DNA of 64,000 nt. Origin: Bradyrhizobium sp. CCGB01 (lineage in GTDB: Bacteria > Pseudomonadota > Alphaproteobacteria > Rhizobiales > Xanthobacteraceae). Numbering within the stretch: position 1 is the stretch's first letter; every line of letters starts with the position of its first letter. The position numbers were made by a program, and so were the translations under genes. This document shows positions 33,203 to 40,946 of this stretch, piece by piece. The stretch is taken from positions 2,976,001 through 3,040,000 of the forward strand of contig NZ_JANADK010000001.1 of NCBI RefSeq assembly GCF_024199795.1, read 5' to 3'. The notes below the pieces were generated by a model. The model made no database searches. It saw only the letters and a list, made by a program, of their open reading frames with translations, and was not told the DNA's origin.

Positions 33203-34047
33203 AACCAGCGGCGATCGTGAGTGACACCGTGCAGCCGGCCGCGCATCTGAGACTGGTGAGCGACCGGGCGGCGGGCGATGCGTCGGGCATAAAACTGTCC
33301 GGCGTATCGAAGACCTACCGGACGCGCGACGGCGACGTGCCGTCGCTGCGTCCGCTCGACTTCCACATCAACGATGGCGAGTTCTTCGTCGTCGTTGGCC
33401 CGTCCGGCTGCGGCAAGTCCACGCTGCTCAAGCTGATCTCGGGATTGCTGCCGCCGACCACGGGCGAGGTGCTGGTCGAGGGCGAGAAGGTGACGAAGCC
33501 GCATGGCAATGTCGGCATCGTCTTCCAGAACGCGCTGCTGCTGCCATGGCGGAACATCCTTTCCAATGTGATGTTGCCGATCGACATGAAGCGTCTGCCG
33601 CGGCAGGAATATCTCGATCGCGCCAAGGCGCTCTTGAGGTTGGTCGGGCTCGAAGGGTTCGAGAAGAAGCTGCCCTGGCAGCTCTCCGGCGGCATGCAGC
33701 AGCGCGCCTCGATCTGCCGCGCCCTGGTGCACGATCCCAGGATCATGCTGATGGACGAGCCGTTCGGCGCACTCGATGCGTTGACGCGCGAGCGCATGAA
33801 TGTCGAGCTGATGCGGATCCAGCGCGAGACCAGGAAGACGGTTCTGCTGATCACGCATTCGATTCCGGAAGCCGTGTTCCTCGCCGACCGTGTGCTGGTC
33901 ATGACCGAGCGGCCCGGTGCGATTGCGGCGATCTACGACGTGCCGCTGCCGCGCCCGCGCTCGCTCGACGTGATGGCCGACCCTGTCTTCACCGAGCTCG
34001 TGCAACGCATCCGCAAGCATTTCTTCTCGCAAGGTGCATTGGACTGA
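33199..34047 (+). CDS. ABC transporter ATP-binding protein
   Basis: 282-residue nucleotide-binding subunit coupled to the receptor gene by GTGA. Walker A is VGPSGCGKSTLLKL, the Q-loop VFQNALLLPWR, the signature LSGGMQQRASICRAL, Walker B IMLMDEPFGALD, and the H-loop LLITHSIPEAV. An unusual N-terminal extension of about 35 residues (to about IKLSGVSKTY) precedes the domain. It energises the permease at 31348. Closest in style to SsuB/TauB-type ATPases. Confidence 0.94.
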   Translation: MKPAAIVSDTVQPAAHLRLVSDRAAGDASGIKLSGVSKTYRTRDGDVPSLRPLDFHINDGEFFVVVGPSGCGKSTLLKLISGLLPPTTGEVLVEGEKVTKPHGNVGIVFQNALLLPWRNILSNVMLPIDMKRLPRQEYLDRAKALLRLVGLEGFEKKLPWQLSGGMQQRASICRALVHDPRIMLMDEPFGALDALTRERMNVELMRIQRETRKTVLLITHSIPEAVFLADRVLVMTERPGAIAAIYDVPLPRPRSLDVMADPVFTELVQRIRKHFFSQGALD

Positions 34048-34051
34048 AATC

Positions 34052-35449
34052 ATGGCGCCGCGCCTGAAGCTGCGAGACATCGCATTCTTCGAACGACCGA
34101 CGCAGTTCGCGCGGCCGTTTCGCTTCGGCGCGATCACGATCAACGCGACGCCGCAGCTGTTCGTGCGGGTCGAGATCGAGGTCGAGGGCAGGGGCGTTGC
34201 GGTCGGCGCCAGCGCCGAGCTGCTGGTACCCAAATGGTTCGACAAGCGGCCGGAGCTGTCGCCGGCGCAGACGGTCGATGGCCTGCGACGATCGCTTCAG
34301 ATCGCGCGCGGGCTGTATCTCGCGCAGACCGGTTTTCGCCCCGCGTTTGGATTGCATGCGTCGTGCATCGGCGCCCAGATCAAAGCGTGCGCTGAGCAAA
34401 GTATTCCGCCGCTTGCCGCGGGCTACGGTTCGGCGGAAATCGACAAGGCGATCCTCGATGCGCTCCTGCGCGCGGTCGACACGAATTTTTTCAACGGAAT
34501 GGCGGATAACATCGCGGGGATCGATGGGCGCATGACGCTCGATCTGACTGGCGCTGACATCACGGGGTTTCTGAAGGAACGAACGCCCTTGCCTCGCGTC
34601 GCCATCCGCCACACGGTCGGCCTCGATGACGAGATAGAGGGCGAGGGTGGCGTGGCAGACGTGCGCGAAAACGCCGGCGCGCGCTATTTCAAGCTCAAGC
34701 TGTCCGGCAATCCGGAGGGAGATGCAGCGCGCCTGGTACGTATTGGCAAGGAGTTCGATACGCTCGACCATGACTACAGGGTCTCGCTCGACGCCAACGA
34801 ACAATACGCTGACCTCGCCGCGTTGCGCGTGCTGATCGATCGCCTTGATCACGACGCGGCGCTGCGGCCGATCGCGGCCAGGCTGCTCTATATCGAACAG
34901 CCGATGCCGCGCGACATCACTCGGGAGACCGCGCTCGGTCCGCTCGCTACACGCGACTTCATCATCGACGAGGCCGATGATTCCTATGATGCATTTCTGG
35001 CGATGAGGCCGCTCGGCTATCGCGGCATCTCCTCAAAGTCCTGCAAGGGTCTCTACAAATCGATCATTAACGCGGTCCGCGCAGCTCAATGGACCTCCGG
35101 TGCCGAAACCTTTTTCGTGACCGGCGAGGACCTCACGTGTCAGGCCGGCCTTGCCGTGCAGCAGGATCTCGCGCTCGGTGCCTTCATCGGCGTCACCCAC
35201 GCCGAGCGCAACGGCCATCACTACGTCGACGGCTTCGGCGACACGCCGGCCGCTGAAGCGCAGGCCTTCGCGGCCGCGCATCCCGATCTCTATGCCGATG
35301 CCGGGCAGGGCATCCGGCTCTCCATTCACGACGGCGATCTCCTGACGGGGTCGCTCAACGCAACGGGCTTTGCGACGTCGGTCCATCCGGACTGGTCGGC
35401 GCTCTCCCCGCTCGAACAGCCAAAATCACTTCAGGAGCAATTGGCATGA
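34052..35449 (+). CDS. Enolase superfamily (mandelate racemase/MLE-like) protein
   Basis: 465 residues from the ATG at 34052. The C-terminal barrel shows superfamily chemistry residues: the KxK pair Lys214/Lys216 (YFKLKLSG), a first metal Asp at 247 (SLDANEQY), a second acidic ligand in YIEQPMPRD near 280, and a third in FIIDEADDSY near 305. GISSKSCKGLYKSI follows, where a base-carrying Lys often sits. The N-terminal domain is longer than usual. It probably abstracts an alpha proton from a carboxylate, such as a sugar-acid dehydration or epimerisation. It follows the ABC ATPase by four bases and overlaps the next gene by four. Confidence 0.75.
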   Translation: MAPRLKLRDIAFFERPTQFARPFRFGAITINATPQLFVRVEIEVEGRGVAVGASAELLVPKWFDKRPELSPAQTVDGLRRSLQIARGLYLAQTGFRPAFGLHASCIGAQIKACAEQSIPPLAAGYGSAEIDKAILDALLRAVDTNFFNGMADNIAGIDGRMTLDLTGADITGFLKERTPLPRVAIRHTVGLDDEIEGEGGVADVRENAGARYFKLKLSGNPEGDAARLVRIGKEFDTLDHDYRVSLDANEQYADLAALRVLIDRLDHDAALRPIAARLLYIEQPMPRDITRETALGPLATRDFIIDEADDSYDAFLAMRPLGYRGISSKSCKGLYKSIINAVRAAQWTSGAETFFVTGEDLTCQAGLAVQQDLALGAFIGVTHAERNGHHYVDGFGDTPAAEAQAFAAAHPDLYADAGQGIRLSIHDGDLLTGSLNATGFATSVHPDWSALSPLEQPKSLQEQLA

Positions 35450-36597
35450 CCACCCAACGCCTCGGCCTCATCATGAACGGCGTCACCGGCCGCATGGGGC
35501 TCAACCAGCATCTGATCCGCTCGATCGTCGCGATCCGCGAGCAGGGCGGCGTCCGCTTGAAGAACGGCGACCGCATCATGCCCGATCCGATCCTGGTCGG
35601 CCGCAGCGCCGACAAGGTGGAGGCGCTCGCCAAGCGCTACAACATCACGCGCTGGACCACCGACCTCGATGCGGCGCTCGCCGACAAGAACGACACCATG
35701 TTCTTCGACGCCGCGACCACGCAGGCGCGGCCCGGTCTGCTGACCCAGGCCATCAACGCCGGAAAGCACGTCTATTGCGAGAAGCCGATCGCGACGAACT
35801 TCGAGGAGGCCCTCGAAGTCGTCAAGCTCGCCAATGCCAAGGGCGTCAAGCATGGTACGGTGCAGGACAAACTGTTCCTGCCCGGCCTGAAGAAGATCGC
35901 CTTCCTGCGCGATTCCGGCTTCTTCGGCCGCATCCTCTCGGTGCGCGGCGAGTTCGGCTATTGGGTGTTCGAAGGCGGCTGGCAGGAGGCGCAGCGCCCG
36001 TCCTGGAACTACCGCGACGAGGACGGCGGTGGCATCATCCTCGACATGGTCTGCCACTGGCGCTACGTGCTCGACAACCTCTTCGGCAACGTCCAGAGCG
36101 TGGTCTGCATCGGCAACACCGACATCCCCGAGCGCTTCGACGAACAGGGCAAGAAGTACAAGGCGACCGCGGATGATTCCGCCTACGCGACCTTCCAGCT
36201 CGAGGGCGGCGTCATCGCGCACATCAACATGTCCTGGGTGACGCGCGTCTATCGCGACGACCTCGTCACTTTCCAGGTCGACGGCACGCATGGCTCGGCC
36301 GTCGCGGGCCTCACCGACTGCATGATCCAGGCGCGGCAGGCTACGCCCCGTCCGGTCTGGAATCCCGACGAGAAGCGGCTGCACGATTTCTACGGCGACT
36401 GGCAGAAGCTGCCTGACAATGTCAGCTACGACAACGGCTTCAAGGAGCAGTGGGAGATGTTCATCCGCCACGTCTACGAGGATGCGCCCTACAAGTTCAC
36501 GCTGCTCGAAGGCGCCAAGGGCGTTCAGCTCGCCGAATGCGCGCTGAAGAGCTGGAAGGAACGGCGCTGGATCGACGTCGCCCCGATCAAGGCCTGA
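35446..36597 (+). CDS. Gfo/Idh/MocA family oxidoreductase
   Basis: 383-residue NAD(P)-dependent dehydrogenase acting on sugars, inositols or their phosphates. The N-terminal nucleotide motif reads IMNGVTGRMGLNQHL, and the family EKP motif (YCEKPIATNFEEALEV) lies near 110. The catalytic Asp/His region shows GGIILDMVCHWRYVLDN. The start codon overlaps the stop of the previous gene (ATGA). Its place between an enolase-superfamily enzyme and a DUF993 protein suggests that it oxidises a hydroxyl of the imported compound, enabling later cleavage. Confidence 0.92.
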   Translation: MTTQRLGLIMNGVTGRMGLNQHLIRSIVAIREQGGVRLKNGDRIMPDPILVGRSADKVEALAKRYNITRWTTDLDAALADKNDTMFFDAATTQARPGLLTQAINAGKHVYCEKPIATNFEEALEVVKLANAKGVKHGTVQDKLFLPGLKKIAFLRDSGFFGRILSVRGEFGYWVFEGGWQEAQRPSWNYRDEDGGGIILDMVCHWRYVLDNLFGNVQSVVCIGNTDIPERFDEQGKKYKATADDSAYATFQLEGGVIAHINMSWVTRVYRDDLVTFQVDGTHGSAVAGLTDCMIQARQATPRPVWNPDEKRLHDFYGDWQKLPDNVSYDNGFKEQWEMFIRHVYEDAPYKFTLLEGAKGVQLAECALKSWKERRWIDVAPIKA

Positions 36598-36607
36598 GGA
36601 GGGACCC

Positions 36608-37798
36608 ATGAACAAGCCCGTCCAGCCGATGTCGTCGTTGTCGCTCAAGCTGCCGAAGGCCGACCGGTCGATCGAGACCTACCGGCTCGCGGCCTCGCGC
36701 ACGTTCCCCGCAAAGCTCGAGGGGCCGCTGAACCGCATCGCCTTCTCGGCCGTGCACACGGTGGTCGATCCCTTCGCGGACAACGATCCCTGGCTGTCGG
36801 CTGCCGTCGACTGGGACAAGACCATCGCCTTTCGCGAGCACGTCTGGGATCTCGGCCTCGGCGTTGCCGAAGCCATGGACACCGCCCAGCGCGGCATGGG
36901 GCTGGACTGGCCGACCTCGCTGGAGCTGATCACGCGTTCGGTCGGCGCCGCCAAGCGCCGCAACGCGCTGGTGTTCTCCGGTGCCGGTACCGACCATCTC
37001 GCGGTCGAGGATGCGAAGAGCCTCGACGACGTGATCCGCGCCTATGAGGAGCAGATCTCGGCGGTCGAGAAGGTCGGCGGCCGCATCATCCTGATGGCGT
37101 CGCGCGCGCTCGCAAAACTCGGCCGCAATGCCGACGACTACGCGAAGGTTTATGACCGTGTGCTGTCGCAGGTCCGCGAGCCCGTGATCATCCACTGGCT
37201 CGGCGACATGTTCGACCCGGCGCTGACGGGATATTGGGGCACGAAAGACCTCGACAAGGCGATGGATACCGCGGTGGCCATCATCAACGGCAACGCTGCC
37301 AAGGTCGACGGCGTCAAGGTCTCGCTGCTCGACAAGCAGCGCGAGATCGACATGCGCCGCCGCCTCGACAAGCGCATCAAGATGTATACCGGTGACGATT
37401 TCAATTATGCGGAGTTGATTGCCGGTGACAGCGAAGGCTTTTCGCATGCGCTGCTCGGCATCTTCGATGCCATTGCGCCTGCGGCGTCCTACGCGCTGTC
37501 GCGGCTGGCGGCCGGCGACGAGGCTGGCTTCCACGACGTGCTGGGGCCGACGGTGCCGCTGTCGCGGCACATCTTCAAGGCGCCGACGCGGTTCTACAAG
37601 ACCGGCGTCGTGTTCATGGCGTATCTCAACGGCCATCAGGATCATTTCACCATGGTCGGCGGTCAGGAAAGCACGCGCTCCACGCTGCATCTGGCCGAGC
37701 TGTTCCGTCTGGCCGACAAGGCCGGCCTGCTTGCCAACCCTGAACTCGCGACGCAGCGGATGAAGACCGTGCTCGCCACCCACGGTATCGAATCCTGA
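36608..37798 (+). CDS. Dihydrodipicolinate synthase-like protein (DUF993)
   Basis: 396-residue protein that I recognise as the DUF993 group, distantly related to dihydrodipicolinate synthase/N-acetylneuraminate lyase aldolases. Segments include FSAVHTVVDPFADNDPWLS, EHVWDLGLGVAEAMDTAQRG, VIIHWLGDMFDPALTGYWG and DGVKVSLLDKQREIDMRRRL, whose Lys in VKVSLL sits where the Schiff-base Lys is expected. A retro-aldol cleavage of a keto sugar acid would fit the operon; the family has no firm activity that I can cite. It lies ten bases after the dehydrogenase and overlaps the next start by one base. Confidence 0.85.
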   Translation: MNKPVQPMSSLSLKLPKADRSIETYRLAASRTFPAKLEGPLNRIAFSAVHTVVDPFADNDPWLSAAVDWDKTIAFREHVWDLGLGVAEAMDTAQRGMGLDWPTSLELITRSVGAAKRRNALVFSGAGTDHLAVEDAKSLDDVIRAYEEQISAVEKVGGRIILMASRALAKLGRNADDYAKVYDRVLSQVREPVIIHWLGDMFDPALTGYWGTKDLDKAMDTAVAIINGNAAKVDGVKVSLLDKQREIDMRRRLDKRIKMYTGDDFNYAELIAGDSEGFSHALLGIFDAIAPAASYALSRLAAGDEAGFHDVLGPTVPLSRHIFKAPTRFYKTGVVFMAYLNGHQDHFTMVGGQESTRSTLHLAELFRLADKAGLLANPELATQRMKTVLATHGIES

Positions 37799-38661
37799 TG
37801 CGCGATTTTTCGTCCGACCATCGCTGGCTGTCGCTGAACACGGCGACGGTCCGCAAGCAGGGGGACCTGGTAGAGATCATCGATGCCTGCGCGAAGCACG
37901 GCATCCGCGCCATCGATCCCTGGCGGGATCAGGTCGCTTCCGTCGGTCTCGATCGCGCGGCGCGTGCGGTGCGCGATGCCGGCCTCGATCTCTCAGGCTA
38001 TTGCCGTGGCGGCATGTTCACCTCGGACGCGTCGCGCCGCACCGAAGTGCGCGATGACAATCGCCGCTGCGTCGATGAAGCCAAGGCGCTGGGCGCACCC
38101 TGCATCGTTCTCGTCGTCGGCGGCCTGCCGCAATATTCGCGGCCGGGCAGCGCGGCGTCGAAGGATATCGTGGCGGCGCGCGGGCAGGTCGAGGAAGCTC
38201 TCGCCGACATGCTCGATTACGCCAGGCAGGCAAAGCTGCCGCTGGCGATCGAGCCGCTGCATCCGGCCTATGCGGCCGACCGCGCCTGCGTGAACACCAC
38301 AAAGCAGGCGCTCGACATCTGCGACCGGCTCGATCCTGATCGCAGCGGCATGCTGGGCGTCGCGCTCGACGTCTATCACATCTGGTGGGATCCGGAGCTG
38401 ATGGGCCAGATCACGCGGGCCGGCAAGGATCGCCTGCTCGCGTTCCACGTCTGCGACTGGCTGGTGCCGACCAGGGACATCCTCAACGACCGCGGCATGA
38501 TGGGCGACGGCGTCATCGACATCAAATCCGCGCGCGCAGCCGTCGAGGCGGAGGGCTTTGCCGGCTATTCCGAGATCGAGATCTTCTCGAATGACTGGTG
38601 GGGCAAGCCGATGGATGAGGTGCTGCGCACCTGCATCGAGCGGCACAGGACGGTGGTGTAG
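37798..38661 (+). CDS. Sugar phosphate isomerase/epimerase family protein
   Basis: 287-residue TIM barrel of the xylose-isomerase-like AP-endonuclease-2 fold. Metal-binding positions appear as Glu in AIEPLHP, Asp and His in ALDVYHIWWDPEL, His in FHVCDWLVP and Glu in EIEIFSNDWWG. The start shares one base with the previous stop (TGATG). Last gene of the operon. Its final 21 bases and downstream sequence occur a second time at 45841, marking a duplication break point. The reaction is probably ketose/aldose or keto-acid isomerisation of the operon's substrate. Confidence 0.9.
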   Translation: MRDFSSDHRWLSLNTATVRKQGDLVEIIDACAKHGIRAIDPWRDQVASVGLDRAARAVRDAGLDLSGYCRGGMFTSDASRRTEVRDDNRRCVDEAKALGAPCIVLVVGGLPQYSRPGSAASKDIVAARGQVEEALADMLDYARQAKLPLAIEPLHPAYAADRACVNTTKQALDICDRLDPDRSGMLGVALDVYHIWWDPELMGQITRAGKDRLLAFHVCDWLVPTRDILNDRGMMGDGVIDIKSARAAVEAEGFAGYSEIEIFSNDWWGKPMDEVLRTCIERHRTVV

Positions 38662-38775
38662 CTCCCACGCGCGTTGCCTCACGGGCTTGCGAATTGTTTC
38701 GGCGTGTCGAAGCGCGCCTTCTGCTCGCTCCTTGGCGTGGCATAGAACTCGTCCAGGTTCGGCCAACTCGGCGGT
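38641..38775. repeat. Copy 1 of a duplicated boundary segment
   Basis: The sequence starting CGGCACAGGACGGTGGTGTA recurs at 45841, exactly 7200 bases on, and the match continues with scattered mismatches and a one-base indel through TGGCATAGAACTCGTCCAG to about 38775. It covers the 3' tip of the isomerase gene and the 3' end of a second LTXXQ-type gene. The two copies flank the cyclase/PAP2/protease cargo as direct repeats. Confidence 0.85.
38679..38775 (-). pseudogene. C-terminal fragment of an LTXXQ-type protein
   Basis: On the minus strand this encodes LDEFYATPRSEQKARFDTP and a final SP before TGA, closely matching the end of the intact protein at 45880-47874 ([19 protein letters not shown]). 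Upstream, the reading continues into unrelated sequence, so all but about 30 codons of the gene are missing. The remaining 330 bases up to the cyclase gene show no recognisable gene. Confidence 0.75.
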
Positions 38776-39111
38776 TGTGATGGGCCTGATGCTCTACCCC
38801 CGCTTTCGGCAGCAGAATGGACTTGGTCGGACTTGCTGCCGGCTCGACCTGATCCCGAATGACCCGAGGCGGACGTTGGCATTTCTGTCGGGTGACGCCG
38901 GCTTTTGGGACGCGGAGGGACGTCAAGTCTGGTTTGAGGACCACCTCGTGGTTCGGCGCTCCGTGTCGCAAGATACTGGCGGACAACGGGACGCAAGCCA
39001 TCTGCTCAATGATGGTCGCGCGGGTCAACCAAATGTTGTAAGGTTCAACGATCGCGCGTCACTGCTCGGAAGGTGTCCGGGTACTTGGTCCCTTAGCATG
39101 ACAAGGTGCGC

Positions 39112-40911
39112 ATGAATCAGGCTGAGCAAGCGACAGAGGCGCCGTCCATCGCACCGTCGATGATTACGAGGCGGCTTGCTGCCATCGCCTTTGCCGATGT
39201 CGCCGGCTTTTCCCGGCTCATGGGTCTGAAGGACGTTGATACCGTCATGCGCTGGAAGGCGTTGCGGACCGAGATTATGGAGCCTCACATGGCTCGCCAC
39301 GGTGGACGGATCGCCGAGATTGCGGGCGACGCCGTGCTGGTCGAATTCCCGAGCGTCGTGAATGCGGTGCGTTGGGCGACCGACGTTCAGCGTGTTCAGG
39401 AGCGCATTGTCGGCGACAAGGATCCATTCGCGCTGCATCTTCGCATTGGCATCAACGTCGACGACATCATTGACGAAGATGGAATATTGCAGGGTGACGG
39501 CGTCAACGTTGCGTCTCGCATCCACCAGGCCGCGCAGCCCGGCCAGATAGTCGTCACGGCGGCAGTCCGCGACTACGTCATCAATCGACTGCCACTGACA
39601 TTTCATCACCTCGGCGCGCCTGTGATGAAAAATATCATGCGAACCGTTCATGTCTATTCCGTCGAGTGGACCGAGGGAGACGGAGACCGCCAGATCGCGC
39701 AGCCATACCTGCAATGGGCGTCGAGGCCGACGCTCGCCGTGCTGCCGTTCCGGACGATCGGCGGTACAGACGACGACAGCTATTATGGTGAGGGGATCAC
39801 GGACTCGATCATTACCGGACTCTCCAGAAATCGGTCGCTTTACGTCATCGCGCGCAATTCTACCCTTCGTTATAGCGCCGGCGGAAAAGACCTGCGACAG
39901 ATCGCCAGTGAGCTCGATGTTCGTTACCTGCTCGACGGCAGCGTGCAACGCCAGGGCACGCGATTGAGGATCAACACGGAGCTGACCGACATTTTGGGGA
40001 ATGTCTCGATCTGGGCCCAACGGTACGAGGGGTCCACCGACGACCTGTTTGAATTTCAGGATCGCATTGCCTCAAGCATACTGTCCTCGATCGAGCCGCG
40101 CGTTCGTGCAGTCGAGATGGCTCGCGTCGCTGACCGCCCGACCGAGAGTTTGGATGCATTCCACTGCGTCCTCCGCGCGATGTCGCTTCTGTATCTCCTC
40201 ACCGAAGAAAGCCACCGGGAAGCGGGTCAACTCCTGGAACGGGCGATCGTGCTCGATCCGTCCTATGCTCAGGCCCATGCCTACCTTGCGTGGTGGCTGA
40301 ACTTCCAGTTTGGCGAAGGTTGGTCGCTGGACCCGGACCGCGACCGGGCGCGCGCCCTCATCGTGTCGCGGCGCGCCATCGAACTCGACCCCGACGATCC
40401 GTTTGCGCTGGCTGTGGCCGGGCACATCCTCTCCTTCATGGGAAAATCACCGGGAGAAGCGATGGAGCTTTTTGGGCGGGCGCTGGCCCTCAACGAGAAC
40501 TTGGCGTTCGCATGGGGTTTGAGCGCCTTGACGCTCGCCTATTTGGGGCGGCCCGACGAAGCGCTGGAGCGATTGCAGAACGTATGGCGTCTTAATCCCT
40601 TTGATCCCTTGAACTTCTATTTTTGGATCGTGGCGGGAATTGCCGAGTTCGTCGCTGGGCGGTACGATGAAGCGATCGTTTACCTGAACAGGTCACGGCG
40701 GGCGAATCTACTTTTCCGTCCCTGCATACGAACTCTGGCCGCCGCGCTTGCCCTTTCGGGTGACGAAGCTGGAGCTGAATTGGCGGCTCGACAGCTTCTC
40801 GAAATTGAACCTTCGTTTAGAGTCTCAACTTTCGTTTCCTGGTATCCGCTGCGGAAGGATGATCTGGATCGTTTGGCGAAGGGATTGCGCGCCGCGGGGT
40901 TACCGGAATAG
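39112..40911 (+). CDS. Class III adenylate/guanylate cyclase with TPR repeats
   Basis: 599 residues from the ATG at 39112 (a GTG two codons upstream is possible). The N-terminal cyclase domain spans about 18-190: AAIAFADVAGFSRLMGLKD (first metal Asp), IAEIAGDAVLVEFPSVV (second Asp) and GDGVNVASRIHQAAQPGQIV. A FlgO/TolB-like segment follows (TLAVLPFRTIGGTDDDSYYG to YLLDGSVQR), then at least four TPRs from about 370 onward (LLERAIVLDPSYAQAHAYLA; SRRAIELDPDDPFALAVAGH). There is no membrane helix. This cyclase-FlgO-TPR layout is frequent in Bradyrhizobium. First gene of the insert between the duplicated segments; likely makes cAMP, possibly controlled by TPR partners. Confidence 0.9.
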   Translation: MNQAEQATEAPSIAPSMITRRLAAIAFADVAGFSRLMGLKDVDTVMRWKALRTEIMEPHMARHGGRIAEIAGDAVLVEFPSVVNAVRWATDVQRVQERIVGDKDPFALHLRIGINVDDIIDEDGILQGDGVNVASRIHQAAQPGQIVVTAAVRDYVINRLPLTFHHLGAPVMKNIMRTVHVYSVEWTEGDGDRQIAQPYLQWASRPTLAVLPFRTIGGTDDDSYYGEGITDSIITGLSRNRSLYVIARNSTLRYSAGGKDLRQIASELDVRYLLDGSVQRQGTRLRINTELTDILGNVSIWAQRYEGSTDDLFEFQDRIASSILSSIEPRVRAVEMARVADRPTESLDAFHCVLRAMSLLYLLTEESHREAGQLLERAIVLDPSYAQAHAYLAWWLNFQFGEGWSLDPDRDRARALIVSRRAIELDPDDPFALAVAGHILSFMGKSPGEAMELFGRALALNENLAFAWGLSALTLAYLGRPDEALERLQNVWRLNPFDPLNFYFWIVAGIAEFVAGRYDEAIVYLNRSRRANLLFRPCIRTLAAALALSGDEAGAELAARQLLEIEPSFRVSTFVSWYPLRKDDLDRLAKGLRAAGLPE

Positions 40912-40946
40912 CCGCATATAAATTTCAAGCGTCAGGGAGGCTTGCC

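Noticed and set aside
38558..39115. Plus-strand open frame across the gap after the isomerase gene
   Set aside because: Starts inside the isomerase in another frame and shows no domain; the gap is better explained as duplicated LTXXQ debris plus non-coding sequence.
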